Shown piece after piece: positions 50,960 to 63,400 of a DNA stretch of 64,000 nt. Below the pieces are notes generated by a model, which did no database searches, was not told the DNA's origin, and saw only the letters and a program-made list of their open reading frames with translations. Position 1 is the stretch's first letter; each line of letters starts with the position of its first letter. Origin of the DNA: Paulownia fortunei (taxonomy: Eukaryota > Streptophyta > Magnoliopsida > Lamiales > Paulowniaceae); contig CM033116.1 in the NCBI GenBank assembly GCA_019321725.1, positions 4,770,642-4,834,641 of the forward strand, written 5' to 3'. A program made the position numbers and the translations under genes.

Positions 50960-51733
50960 TCAACGATCTTTTATTTTATTATTTTTTCATGTTATTGATA
51001 TTGAGATAGCGGGGAAGATGAAATAGTGGGGATAACACTGACGATTTAGGAACGTGACGGAGTGTCTTAAATGTCAGACGGGCCTGTCAAGCCTAGGCCC
51101 ATGAAGGCTGCCTCATGTAGAGGGCCGATTCAGCCCATCCCAAGATGAAGTAGGCCTGGATTGGGCTGAATAATTTCTGCAAGATCTATTCGCAACTCGG
51201 CCACTGGCCTAGTGCTACTGGGCCCATCCCAAGCCTGATCCAAGCTCATGTTGGATAATCTATTTACAATATATTTGCTTCAATCATATTTGAACAAAAT
51301 TGAATTTAATTCATTTGAGCATCTTTTTCTCCTAAAAGATTCAAATCTCTTCAGCCACACTCAACTGATTTTTTGTAAAAGAAAATATAATTAATAGTTC
51401 TACAAACAATGGGCCTGGGTTGGGGGGTGCTGGGCTCAGACTTGAGATGGTCCTAAAGTGGGCTTGGGCTAAACTGATTGATTCACAAGCTGGGCTGAGT
51501 TTTAGGGTTTGAGCCCAATAAAAGCACAACACATACACATAAAACTTGCTGGGTCCTCCAATTCAGCTGGGCGAACCGATATAATAATATTTACTTTTCC
51601 TATAATTTTGTCCACACCTTATTTTGACTTAAGAGTATGAAGGCTTATTACTTGGTAACCTAGCAACCCTAATCTTCCATTTCAGGTAATCTCAAGAAAA
51701 TTTTACTGGTATTGGTTTGGTCAATTCCAAAAT
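50960..51733. other. ~775-bp insertion with GGCCCA-rich sequence
   Basis: Spacer 1 reads from CATATAATTCTT to AGCATTGTCTACTCAGC without interruption (about 37525-37555), while here about 775 bp separate the matching flanks. The insert is unusually GC-rich for this window and repeats GGGCC/GGCCCA and CCCATCCCAAG motifs (51085-51240, 51410-51510) in both orientations. No coding content is recognised. It could be a mobile element of unknown type. Confidence 0.5.
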
Positions 51734-52629
51734 GGTAGCATATTCTACTCGGCTGGAAGAACCAAACCGAGTCCGAACTTGATTTCCCATAACCTCAAAG
51801 CTAGCAAGAAGAGAGTTGGGATGTATCCCCACTTTAAGGAGATTTTCACCCACACAACTAATCTAGTCATATGCAAGATAAAGATCAAATTCAAATTTTG
51901 CCATCTGGTTTTCTAATATTTAGGCTGAGCCCACTAAATTCGTAAGACCTAAACCAACGAAAAATCATCGTACTAACACTATCAATACTCCAATTTTTAT
52001 TATTAAAAAATATGTAATTTAATTACGCACTTGTACATTGTTAATATTGTTTTGAAATTGATTTGTACTTGTTTTGAAACTAATTTGAGCACTGGAAATT
52101 TTTTCGGATCAATTCAGCATTCCTAATATTTTTTTATGACACAGGTAATGACCAATTCAACAATCAAAACTATCACATCAAGTATAAATTTTGAAAAAAA
52201 TTGCATTTTGCTAATCAGTTGTTTAAATGTTTATTAATCCTTTTCTTTCTCCATGTTGTAGAGACTGGTTTAGGCCTTAACTACTGCAACAAGCCGATTT
52301 TCTTCTGGTTCAGTAATAGGCTAAGAACCAATAATGTTTCTCTAGTTTTTCTGCCTTCCTGCATCTTAACCATCATCACCCACAGCTGCTTTATGGTAAT
52401 ATTCAGTAATTCCTGAACTGATCCATTAACCATGCACTCTTAAATTGAACAAGTCCAAACGCAAGAATTATCCTCTTGGTTTCTCAAATTGATGGTAGTA
52501 TATGTTTATAAACTAATGATCCAAAAGAATATTCAACGTCTCTCAATCCCCTTTTACAGAAAAGAGTTTCGAACATCCAAGAACCCCAGGTTACAAAAGA
52601 ATGCAACAATATGCTTTAACAAGATGGTT

Positions 52630-52795
52630 TTCATTCTTGTATGATGAATGATTAAGTCACTGGTAATGTTACAATCATAAAGAATAGTACAAGATCTAGA
52701 AGGTGTTAATGACCGTGTCATTTGTGTTTTCCTCCAAACAATTTTTGACAAGATTGATAAAGAACAATCTACTAAGCTAACTATAGCTGCTAATG
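52630..52795. repeat. 3'-flank block of copy C shared with copy A
   Basis: Counterpart of 18670-18840. Shared runs include ACAATCATAAAGA and TTTTGACAAGATTGATAAA. Confidence 0.7.
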
Positions 52796-52912
52796 AAGAA
52801 AACCTGGACTATGTTAGCAGTTTCGAGTATCAATCTAGCCTTAATCATAACCTTAATCCTTTCTGTGGGGGGAGCAATAACAAAGGGTTTAGGCATGTTA
52901 TCTAGAGGAGTT

Positions 52913-52933
52913 CTGCTGCTGCTGCTGCTGCTG
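52913..52933 (-). repeat. Expanded post-stop (CAG)7, copy C
   Basis: Seven CAG triplets directly follow the TAG stop of copy C on the sense strand, in the same place as the CAC/CAG tracts behind copies A and B. Confidence 0.9.
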
Positions 52934-55385
52934 CTAATAGCTGGGGAGTATCTTGCCAATCAAGCCAAATCCCATGATTGTGAAGGTGATGGCTTGAAGG
53001 AAAAGGTATAGGAAATAGTTGTCCTTTCTGTAGAGGAAGCCATAGCATCCGCTGAGGAAAAGAAACACCGCGAATCCCAGCTCGGGCAGTAGTATTCTTG
53101 AAAATTGCAAAACAATGTCTGAGTGTCAGATTAAAAAAATCATTCTAATGCAGTAAAATGTCATGCTATAGATGCAGATAATCAATAAAACCTTAATAAC
53201 TAATCGCCCACATATCACATGGTCAAACTACTGCTCTTAACTGAGTAAGTCACAACTAAAAATTTTAAAGCGTTCACTTAGACCAAAAAACTGTAGCATT
53301 ACAACATGCAGCAAGTATTATACATAGCATTCAATTAGCAAAGGACAGAAACAAAAGGAAAATTTACCTGTCTCTGAGAACTTTAAATCTTGGTTCCATT
53401 GGTGCAGTTGATTCATTGTTGGTTTTGTTCTTTGTAGCATCTCCAAGTTTTTCAGTGACTACCCATTCATTAGCACTCTTTGTCCCCAGCAGACCCATAA
53501 ATATGGCTTTGGTCAGGTGAAAAGACATGGCGTTCTCAAAAAGGACCCAAAGAAAAACAAGATGGAGTGACCTAATATTTTCTGAATTCTCATCAGTTAA
53601 AAATTTGTGAATGCACTAGGAAGTGAACTTGCCAAGTACTTAAAAGAATTAATACTAGACCTTGGAGTTGCAAAGACTGAGTTTATGGCAGCGATGATGC
53701 AAGGGATGAACACTGCTCCCCCTTTTGGAACATTAACTTCAGGAATCAGAATTGTCAATGGTAGCACCACACAGTAAGAAAAGAATATACATGCATGGCC
53801 AACAATCTTTCGGACAAAGAAGAAGCTGTAGATCATATATACCTTCTTCCAGAGTGAGACTTTCTGCCAAAAGTAAGCAAGACGGGAGATTTTCTTGTGT
53901 AATACAAGCCTGTTAAAATTCTCAAATATATCTACACTTAAAACTCAAAATTATTGTTAACAAACCTTGCTCTTAGCAATATCCATCACAATTTTCCTGA
54001 ATAAATTGGTTGGACCACAAAACCAACGGTGCTGCTGAGAACGGAAGGCTTTAAAAGTACTGGGAAGTTCACTTTTCACCTATTGAAAACACAAATATCA
54101 ATTGCATTCTACGCTTTCATGTATTTGAAGGGTTCATGAAAAAGGCACTGGACGTTAAAAACCAAAAACAATAAAATTAACTGCAAAACTATTACAATCA
54201 TAAGATTCACCTGCAGGTTTCCTACGTAAACAAGTTTCCAGCCCTTAAGTGCAGCCCGAACCGCAAGATCCATGTCTTCTGCAGTGGTTCTGTCATACCA
54301 CCCTCCAGCCTCATTGATTGCAGCAATTCTCCATATTCCAGCACTTCCTGAGATGGTGTTAGTTTGTCATATCTAGTTTTAACTATTGTAAAATGCCAAG
54401 GGGACAAGTAAACTCAATATAGTAGTTAGATTAACTGGCATGACTAAAACAAAAGACATTATTGAATCATTATTAATGTCTAACAACACCGCCACATCTT
54501 CCAACTTCTGCTGAAAATCATCATCAGCAATTATTACTACTATCTCATTCAGTTAACTCTTTTAATTCAGAAACATATCTCTAACAATAAATGATAAACT
54601 TGGATACAGTTTCAACTTATTTATTGGATAAACCACAAGTTGAGCTTATTACCAGTTAGAACAAAAATATTTGGTGATTGCGTAAACTATACTGCAAAGC
54701 TTTTTCTTGACATCACTGAAAATTGAACAACCAAAGAAACTTCTCTTCATGCTTAAATATAGAAAAGCAATGATATTATTGATGGTCTCATCAGGTCTAA
54801 TTGAGGTACATTAATTCTAGCGCAAGTTTATATGTTGATGCTCATTTTCTGCATCCTTTCAGCTGTGTATTAATCTATGACTTGATTAATCACTTTGCTA
54901 GATATATTAAACTTACCGTTGAAGCCGAAGAAGGCATGAGTGGATGATCCGACTTCTTGCTCAGCTATGAAATGATAGTCCAGAGATATTTCTTGCAATC
55001 TTGTCAACAAGCATTCATCTGCATTCACTGCAAAATTATTCAATACTTTATGTTTCAAAAAATTAATTGAACCAATAACAAGGGAAATTATTCATATGCT
55101 TCAACTGCTGACAAAGTAATCCATTTTTCATTTTACTAGAAAGTCACTACAGAAAAAAAAAATTTATTGGTGACAAAATGTTAGATGAAAATGCGAAAGT
55201 TGTTTTGCTACAATAAAGGCTATCACAATCTTAATATGATAACAAACAATATAGTCATTAATATGATAACAAACAATATATAACAACTTTTACTTGTTGC
55301 TTAACATTTTGTCATATTTTTTCTTGTAGGGAGTGAACGTAACACACCTGTATGTCGATTTTTAGTTAATGATTCAAATTTGCTA

Positions 55386-55425
<40 letters not shown>

Positions 55426-57723
55426 GTTCGAACAAAGTTCAAAAACTAAAGATGAGCAACATCAGGCAAAAAGACAAACAATATCCTTTCAAGATGCTAC
55501 CAGCTCAAGATTTTCAAAAAGAAGAAATTGGCAGACTTCAGAGCCATATCTGTCCAATTATTTACTCAGTTCTGTACTTCTGTTAAATTTTTTTTCAATC
55601 TATAATTTGTATATTTCATATTTGTTTAGTTATTTCTTGTTTCCAATAAATATATTTCTTTTAATCCATATATTTTTGACAATGTACAATATTTTCGTAA
55701 AATTTTTTAATATCTCTGGTACTAAACAGTATCAGAGCCATATGTCCGGGGAGATATCCATAATTTTAATATCAGTATTAAGTACAAATAACTTTTTGAC
55801 ATCTTTTATCAAAACATCTTTAGTAGCTCTGCAATCTACTTTAAAAGAAATGTTTAATTTAATAAATCATTTTGAAATTAGAAATACTTTAAAGTGAATT
55901 TGGGTGAATGCATGTTAGTCTTCAGATTAATATGTGTTAGTTTTTCATTACTAAAATAAAAATCATATAGAATTAGAATTTACATTGTGTTTGTTCAAAA
56001 TATTAATCTTTGTTGGTTTTCTACTTCTAGGAAATTATGTAATACTGAAAAAAATTTAAACCCCTGTGCTTAATTTCTGAAACCTATACTTCGACTTTGT
56101 TGTAACGAGTTTTATAACTTTATAGTACTAATTACATGAATACATAATGAGAGATATACCCGTGAACAATTAATGCATGCCATACATGTGGGAAAAACAA
56201 TTAATGAGAGATATAATACAGTTGTCTCTGGTTATTATATTAAGTGAAAAGAATTATTGATAGTTCACAAATAATAAGAACGATGTTCAAGTTGTTCAAG
56301 TTGTCTTTATTGGTAATTAGTGACATGCTAACAATATGAAAACAAAACTGTCAGTATTGACTTTGCGATAACACCACTTTTTTTCAGCATTAATCTAGTA
56401 AAAATCATTATCATGACAAAATAAAAATTTCTACACATATATGTATACATGTATTATTATTTTTACAATTTTGATTGTCACTAATATTTTGTCACTAACA
56501 TTAAATTATCACCTAACATTTGTCATTAGTGTTATTTTTCTTACGGTGTGGTGAGTATCTTAGCAACTTTTAAAAGCTGAAAAACAGCCTTAACCAAACA
56601 TGGTAAAGACTAAAGAGTAAAGACAGATGAGGCTTACCAAACCTCCAACGGGCTTGTACAAGTGCAATATCCTGGTTGTGAATGAAAAAAGGGACAGCTC
56701 GCCGGAGAAAGTCAGGTTCCGGTTGGAAATCGGCATCGAAGATGGCGACATGCTCGCAATCTCTAACATAGTCATATGTCAAGCCTTCTTTAAGTGCTCC
56801 AGCTTTGTAGCCTCCTCTCGTCTCTCTAGCTTGGTATCTAATGTTTATGCCTTGGCTCGCCCACCTACTGCATTCTTTCTCAACCATATCCTACAACGTT
56901 AATGCCCTGTTATTAATGACAAAATCAAGGACAAATTATAATGTCGGAACATGATAATAATTATGGGAGCAAATACGTAACAATTGATACATTACATGAC
57001 TAAAATTGTCATACCCATAATATAAAGGACCAGGGCCAAGGTTACCAGTCCAGCCCCATTGTAGATCCAATTTTGGTTTCATGTGAAGACTGACGTCCAT
57101 TAAACAGAGACAGTCTCTGATTTCTTTTGGGTTTCTTTGTTTTATGAATACTGTAAAGGGATGAAGTAACTATGCAGATTTCTTCAGTAGATAATAATAA
57201 TACCTTGATGAGACTGTCAGTGGAACCATCCAGTACTTGAATCAGTAGCCTATCAGCAGGCCAAGAGAGGTTACAAGCTGCACCAATGGAAAGCTTGTAA
57301 ACCTACACACCACAGAAACAATACTCAAGCCTTTTTTTTTTCTTTTTCTCACACACCCAAGTGTGTGTGTGTAAATTCAAAGACAAAACTGACCTCTTTT
57401 TCATTGAACAACGGTATCTGAACAAGGACCATGGGAAAAGCCGCATTGCCTCTTTCTGAATCATCCTCCATTGGCTCCCATTTGTATCTTTTTTCGGGCT
57501 TTCTCCTTAAGAGCTTAACGTATATAATAACTCCTCCAATGTAAAGCCACTCAATAAACAACATGGTTGACATGACCAAGCAAATGTACAGAGAAACCCT
57601 CAGCAACGGAACGATAAATGAAGCTCTGATTATCCCCCACATATGCCCAATTTGCCCTGCCATTTCTGCCGTCGAGCCCAGTAACCACTCCATCGCAAGA
57701 CTCTTCAAAGAAATTTCAGCCAT
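52934..57723 (-). CDS. CslA family glycosyltransferase, copy C (first Asp motif altered)
   Basis: Nine exons: 57723-57394, 57302-57204, 56890-56638, 55027-54917, 54347-54211, 54079-53966, 53863-53661, 53571-53368 and 53096-52934. They total 1614 nt, 537 aa, with an open frame and GT-AG borders. Exon 7 carries one extra codon (NSVFATPR against NSVGTPR). The nucleotide-sugar motif reads LDGSTD (D135, G136), whereas the family has LDDSTD. FDADF (195-199), AEDMD (D289; family VEDMD) and QQHRW (325-329) are kept. Other differences are [23 protein letters not shown] for FHRTKA, and a C-terminus ending PSY. It is the most diverged copy but keeps the A-type 5' leader. Intron 3 contains a CACTA-type element. 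It should reach the Golgi membrane; activity is doubtful because one metal/nucleotide-binding Asp is gone. Confidence 0.9.
55145..56553. mobile_element. Non-autonomous CACTA element in copy C intron 3
   Basis: The left end is CACTACAGAAAAAAA followed by GGTGACAAAATGTTAG. The inverse of the right end reads CACCACACCGTAAGAAAAAT followed by TAATGACAAATGTTAGG. A 3-bp AGT flanks both sides, as CACTA elements duplicate 3 bp. There is no transposase; an AT run lies at 55388-55421. An inner inverse copy of the end motif (TAACATTTTGTCATA, near 55300-55330) is either a sub-terminal repeat or an alternative right border, giving a shorter 190-bp element. A small tandem duplication (AATATGATAACAAACAATAT) lies at 55235-55282. 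Confidence 0.6.
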
Positions 57724-57741
57724 CGTTCCTTAAAAGAAAGA

Positions 57742-58000
57742 TCAAGAAACAGGGAAAATTGGAACAAGAAATGCTTGTAGATGGAACAATTTTGCTTGGG
57801 TATGTGAGAAGAAACTGAACATGTGTGCTTTGAAATTTTGAAGGACGGCCTGGGCAGAGAGTTGCAGATCCCTGTTTCCGCACTCTGCTCCACTCTCTGC
57901 TCTCCACCCTCCAACTTTGGGTGGAGTAGTACGTCTGGTTTGTTTATTCTGTAGAGACACAGAAAAGTATTGTGGCATTGTCTGCTGCGATGGGAGGAGG
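57742..58000 (-). promoter_or_regulatory. 5' leader of copy C with conserved uORF start
   Basis: The leader shares a block with the copy A leader. A uORF begins at the conserved ATG (MPQYFSV, 57978) and stays open for 78 codons to 57742, ending 18 bp before the main ATG; in A the same start stops after 11 codons. A long uORF this close would be expected to reduce translation of the main frame. Confidence 0.55.
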
Positions 58001-58029
58001 GGAGAAGCATACGAGCACCGAATATTCTT

Positions 58030-58765
58030 GGGTTAATTGCATTTTATTAACAGAGACGAGGTCATTATTAATATATATTTGATAATAATATGAGATATAA
58101 TATTAAATTGTAATAAAAAATTTAAATTTATTTTTAGAGTAATATGAAAAATTCAATTTTCCCAAAACATTATTGTTTTTTTGTGAATTATGATAAATTT
58201 ACAACACCTTGGAATTGTTTCTTATTCATGAGAAAATAAACAAAACATTAAATCTAATAAAAAAAATAAACATGTGATGTGTCGAGTTTTTTTGGCAGAA
58301 TATTATAATTTAATAAAACACTGGTAAGGATACGTAGAATAAATGGAGTTCAGGGAATTATTTCATTAATTTATTTTTTTATAGGGAAAGATTGAGTGTG
58401 TTATGTGCCATAACACTTTCAATTCAAGCGAAATTCCATATAATGCTTTCAATTAATTCTAATTTTTTTTAAATTTTTATTATTTAATGCTTCAGCTAAT
58501 ACAATTTCACACATATATATAATATTAATTAAAACGTTCCAATTGTGTATATATGTAATATTTATTTATATTATGTATATTTAATATTTTATGTAATTAT
58601 AATATTACACACGTAAATATAAAAGTTAAATTTTTAAACAACGATTAAAAAAATTATTATATAAATGAATAGAGTAATTAAATTAAACATATCAAATACA
58701 GTAATCAGTAATGTCCGCCACTATCACAATTACGTGATCGTCTATTCATGTGTTCTTTAGCTCTC
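58030..58765. other. Upstream spacer of copy C, no gene seen
   Basis: AT-rich DNA without recognisable features. TTAATAAAAT near 58050 could serve as a weak TATA element for copy C. Confidence 0.45.
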
Positions 58766-59850
58766 TCATCTACTGTGTGCAGTAATATCGAAATATTGTA
58801 ATATCTCATCAGTTTGTGGATGACTCGATGAAGATGTATCATGGATAAGATCTTGAGACATTGATGTCATTAGAGGGAATGGAACATAAGAGATATTAGA
58901 CTCGAGACATGATGATACATTTCCAAGTAACAATCCCAAGTCAAGATCAAGTTGTACTTGTGAGTATGTATATGTTGTCGGATCATAAGGAGTGAAAGAA
59001 AAATAATCATCTGATACCGGAACTGACCTATAAGCATCATCAAAGAGACAGACAATGTAGAAGGTCTGGTTATATCTGTTGTTGGAGGGCAATGATATGA
59101 TATCGAAGCATGGCCGGTGAAAGGAGGTATCTAAGCCCGACTAGTGGTATCACTCTCTACCAAGCGACTGGACCTCTCGATACAACTCCTCCTCCTCCTC
59201 CTCATATCTGTCATAGTTTGTGTATTATTTGGTAGTTGTGGTTGTTCCAATGACATTTGTTGAGGTAAATCTCTGATGAGGATGGTCGTAGTATGCTTAC
59301 CAATAGAAATATATCGCTCCAATAATGATTAGCCGCACATAAATCCTCCGGAAGCCTCATTCGAGTACTTATGCTAAGAGAGGTCAACTCATTAGCTTGA
59401 AATACATATAAAAAAAATCACAATATAAATATATATAGTATAAAATAACTCCAAAAATATAAATATACCAAATTATCAATTTACATATCATAAATTGCAT
59501 CAAAGATGCATTCCCAACTTGGTAGCCCGTAGTCTGAATCCTATTGACAGACAATATAAAACGGGGTGTAACTTTGCCATACCACTCATCATATTCATCC
59601 TCTGTAGCGACTGCATCTCTTATAAGTAGTTTGCGCACAATAGTCTGAAATCGTCTAGCCCACGCGCTAATGTACTATATGTAATGACCTTCTCAGTCAA
59701 ATTCTGTATACCCCATACAGTCAAACCTATGCAAATCTGTATCACGATCCAAACTGTTGAAGAACCCTCTCAGGATGGTGCATCTCAACTTGCGCATAGA
59801 ATATCAATGGACATGCGGACGTTCAAAGTTAGGGACTATAATATAGTAGC
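58766..59850 (-). pseudogene. Decayed plant-mobile-domain (PMD / MAIN-like) gene
   Basis: On the minus strand from about 59813 a frame reads CPLIFYAQVEMHHPERVLQQFG, then hits TGA. A shifted frame continues DRDTDLHRFDCMGYTEFD, stop, EGHYI, stop, then YISAWARRFQTIVRKLL and DEYDEWYGKVTPRFI (59640-59560). The VEMHHP(D/E)RVL(R/Q)QFG core, the AW..R helix and the WY...RFI segment are the hallmarks of the aminotransferase-like plant mobile domain, found in MAIN/PP7-long-form proteins and in some transposons. Downstream fragments (59322-59131 with RRRRRS, and 59092-58766) look like the remains of the C-terminal region. A frameshift or deletion at about 59750 and two in-frame stops show it is dead. 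It may be a transposon-carried or gene-derived copy. Confidence 0.75.
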
Positions 59851-60279
59851 AACTCAGTAATATATTGGGAAGTCATGTCATATAGTTACCAAATAAACTG
59901 CAAAAAAGAAAAACACATATTAATAATATATTATAAGTGATGTTAAATAAAATTTTATTATAAGCTTGCTGACTTGACGTGACATCATAACATTAAACAT
60001 ATCTCGAAAGATGAGTACAGAATATCAAGTAGTATGATAATAAGTTATCGTCGTATTCCACGTGCAATTATTTATTTACATTAATAAGAGAAAACAAATA
60101 CATATACTTCTAAAAAAATAATAATTAAATTTTTTACCGTACACCATACGGAGGAGTACGAAGTACATACTCTAAATCAATCTGATGGGGTTCCAAATCT
60201 ACACGTGGTTCTGGAATGATGGGCGTAATGGACGTTATTCTTGACCACCCTAAATCTGAAATAATTGAAATTTACATCA

Positions 60280-60480
60280 ATACAAAATATAATAAACATG
60301 TATTAAAAGTATAAGATAAAATAACAAGTTTGGGCATGTATTAAAAGTATAAGATAAAATAATAGGTTTGGAACGGGTTTGACCAAATTTGAGACCCATC
60401 CTACCAAGAAAAAATTGGACTTAAAACCCATCTCGCCCCACTCCGAACCTAAAATCTGACAAGTACAACCTGCTAAAAAT
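60280..60480. repeat. Short tandem duplication beside a dispersed-repeat fragment
   Basis: TATTAAAAGTATAAGATAAAATAA occurs twice (about 60300-60323 and 60338-60361). It is followed by GGAACGGGTTTGACC...CTCGCCCCACTCCG, which resembles the GC-rich edge of the dispersed family at 4672-5044 and is probably a truncated copy. Confidence 0.45.
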
Positions 60481-60499
60481 AAAATTTAAATCTCTTTAG

Positions 60500-63400
60500 T
60501 CTTATATAGTTACTTTTATGTTTGTATGATTATTGCGTTTTGACATTTTTGAGCTGGTACTAGTGATAAAGTGTATTTTTTATGTATTTATTTTATTTAC
60601 TAAAGGTGATATAACATTAATTTATAGGTGATGAATATAATTATATTATGTGTCTCACTATTTTGGAATATTTTATATAGCTTACATACATATAATTTTT
60701 CCAATTTCAATATAGTTTATTCAAAATGCATGTTTTTATTAAATCGTATATAGATTAATTATAATATTTTTTAATTGAAGTAGTCTGAAAATAATTTTGA
60801 ATTTTTTTTTAATTGATTTAACAATATTGCAATGTGCATAATAACTCAATTCTAAAATCAATAAAATTAAACTAATTAAATTTATAAAATATATATGTTA
60901 TATTAAATAATATAATAACACTATGTGAGTTCACTAAAAATCATTACTCGCTCATAATCTAAATGAATTTATAAAATTAAAATTATTACCCGTACTGAGA
61001 CCTGTTTAGCCGGGTTTATATTCATACCAGTGTCATGTCTTAGTTCAAGCTTGTAATCAGAAGATAATTAAGTAAATTGATTTTAATGGAAACAGCAATT
61101 TACAACTCAAGTGGGCTTTGTTTTAATTAATTTTATTAGGCAACAATTTAATTAAGTTTCTTGGCACTGTTGCCTAAATGACTTTGCCCATTACATGCAT
61201 ACATAACAATTGACAACTTGGTCATGTGCGTGACAATTTTAGAAATTGTCCTTGTTCTGATTGTGCTGAAATTGGATCCCTTGGATCCCAAAAAATTATA
61301 ATTGGATCCTGTAACAGACGGTGATTAACAACTTGATATCTGGTGGGACCGGATGGGATCGATCCAACCGGATTCATTCATAAAGTGGGGCGGGGAAATA
61401 GTAGGCTTTACTATTAGCAGCAAAAAAGCAATATTATTATAAATATTAAATAATAATGTGAAAATTATTATATGATAAATGTTTAATGATAACCCTATAA
61501 TGAATGTTAATATTTTTTTACTTTTTTGACGAAATTATAATACTCTATTATTTTATTTTAGGAACTTATAAACTCATCTCTTATAATTTTAACCACACAA
61601 CCTTGAACATTTTTTTAAATTTTCAAATATTTTATAAAATTATTTTAAAAAATATATAAGCTAAAAAAAACACCCTCTTAATTTTAGAGAACAATCCCTT
61701 TCTCAAAAAAATTATGTAATCTTCCAGCTCAAAAGGCCTTGATTGAGACCTGTCTAGCCAAGTGGCTCTGCCGATGTACAATTAATTATTCCATGGTTTT
61801 CGTTTGATAGCTAATTCCGTTTGTTTCGAAGTTTTCCAACGTTTGGAAAAACAATATAAATATTCACATTACTTGAAACTTTAATAATGGATGGCACGTG
61901 GGAAGATCACGCGAAGGTTGCTGCCCACGCTCCTCTCCATACATCACATGTTAAAAGATAGTGCCCACAAAAAATATATTTGTATCTTATTTGTTGAGTT
62001 AATAATAATATTTCATTCTTGATTTTGTGTAAATTGGTATGATTATAAATATTAAAAAAAAATATTTATTAATATGATCATAATTTTAGTATATAATAGT
62101 TATATATGAGATGAAAAATTATGGATAATAAACTACATTAGTACATAATCAAATTAATTAAAGTTGAGATTTTTAATTAAATTATTATTAATGTGGTTCA
62201 TTAGCATTAAAAATATGATAGTCTTATCGAACTATTGATATAATAATATTTTAATGAAAGCACTTTATATAATATGATTATATAAGATTGGACAAGATGT
62301 AATTTACATTTTTACATAAATTATGTTATTTTCTGAATATTCAAATAACATCATTAGATGTTCATATGTGAATTGATCTTAATTTTGAGTTGTTACATAC
62401 TCTTATTTATTGCAGTGTGATATGTGATTTGTCCGTTAAAAGGTTGTTAATTAGCATTACTAAAAACTTGCATTTTAGAATCATATTAGAATAGGTAACT
62501 GAAAATGTAATTACAAATATGAACTTCATATCTTAGCGAAAAGATGGTTTTTTTTTCATTTAATTTTAGAACTTAATAGTTTGAGCGCTTAATTTCTAAC
62601 TTAATTATAAATTAATTATTCATTAGTAAATTAACGGTAGATAAAAATGAAAAAATAATTAGGAAGGTTAACGGTGCTCTAATTATGAATTGCCTATGAA
62701 AGATCAAACCATATGCAATGATTATATAGATGGATTACTCAGTGTTATTTCAAATTATATTAATCTAGAATTACAAGAGTGCAATTCTAAATTTTTAGTA
62801 GAGTAATATTGAAATTAATAAATTGAATGAATTAATTATATAATTAAATTAATTATTTATTAGAGCTTGTAATTATAGGTTCATAAATCCTCAATTACCT
62901 CGTAAATAATGTAATGGATTTTTTACAACAAATTGAATTACACTTGTAATTGGAGGAAAATGTTTATTAGACTGGGTATTATTTGTAGATATCAAAAATA
63001 CCGAAAATATATGATATTTAGTAGAATTATCTGCATTCATATTAAAGAAATATAAAAATATTTATTTTGATATTTTTGGAAATATCTCAAATTATGAATT
63101 TTAGATAATACAAAAGGAAGACAGAGATACCTTTTTTAAGAAATATAGTTATCTTTTTAATTAGAGTGAGAAGAGAAAATGGAAATTAAAGATTTAACAA
63201 ATATAAAAACAAATCATCCTCACCCTAACGTAACGATTTTTGAGTTTTTCATCTCAAAATTCTGGCTGAATCTGAAATTTTCTTTCATGTCTCATAAGCC
63301 TAATCTTATGATTACAGCTACACAATGTGAGATTTAATTTGGTGTTGTGAAAGCCCACTCATTCTATTGGATGTGAAATTTGAATTGGAAAACCCGTAGT

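Larger units (their letters stand above)
46522..51870. repeat. Duplicated spacer 2 (upstream of copy B / downstream of copy C)
   Basis: Diverged duplicate of 27655-38050, collinear along its length, carrying no gene. Its start lies only about 140 bp above the copy B ATG. The matching start in spacer 1 lies about 2.4 kb above the copy A ATG, which implies loss of the intervening promoter region in B. A tandem duplication of AAAGCGTAGGAAAGTATTTT occurs at about 48520-48599. Confidence 0.75.

Noticed and set aside
54222..54407. Alternative minus-strand frame over copy C exon 5
   Set aside because: It is in a different phase from the conserved [16 protein letters not shown] exon and has no homology of its own.
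55145..55335. Short 190-bp CACTA MITE as the only element in copy C intron 3
   Set aside because: The 3-bp flanks do not match at 55335, whereas AGT matches at 56553. It was kept as an alternative border, not a separate element.
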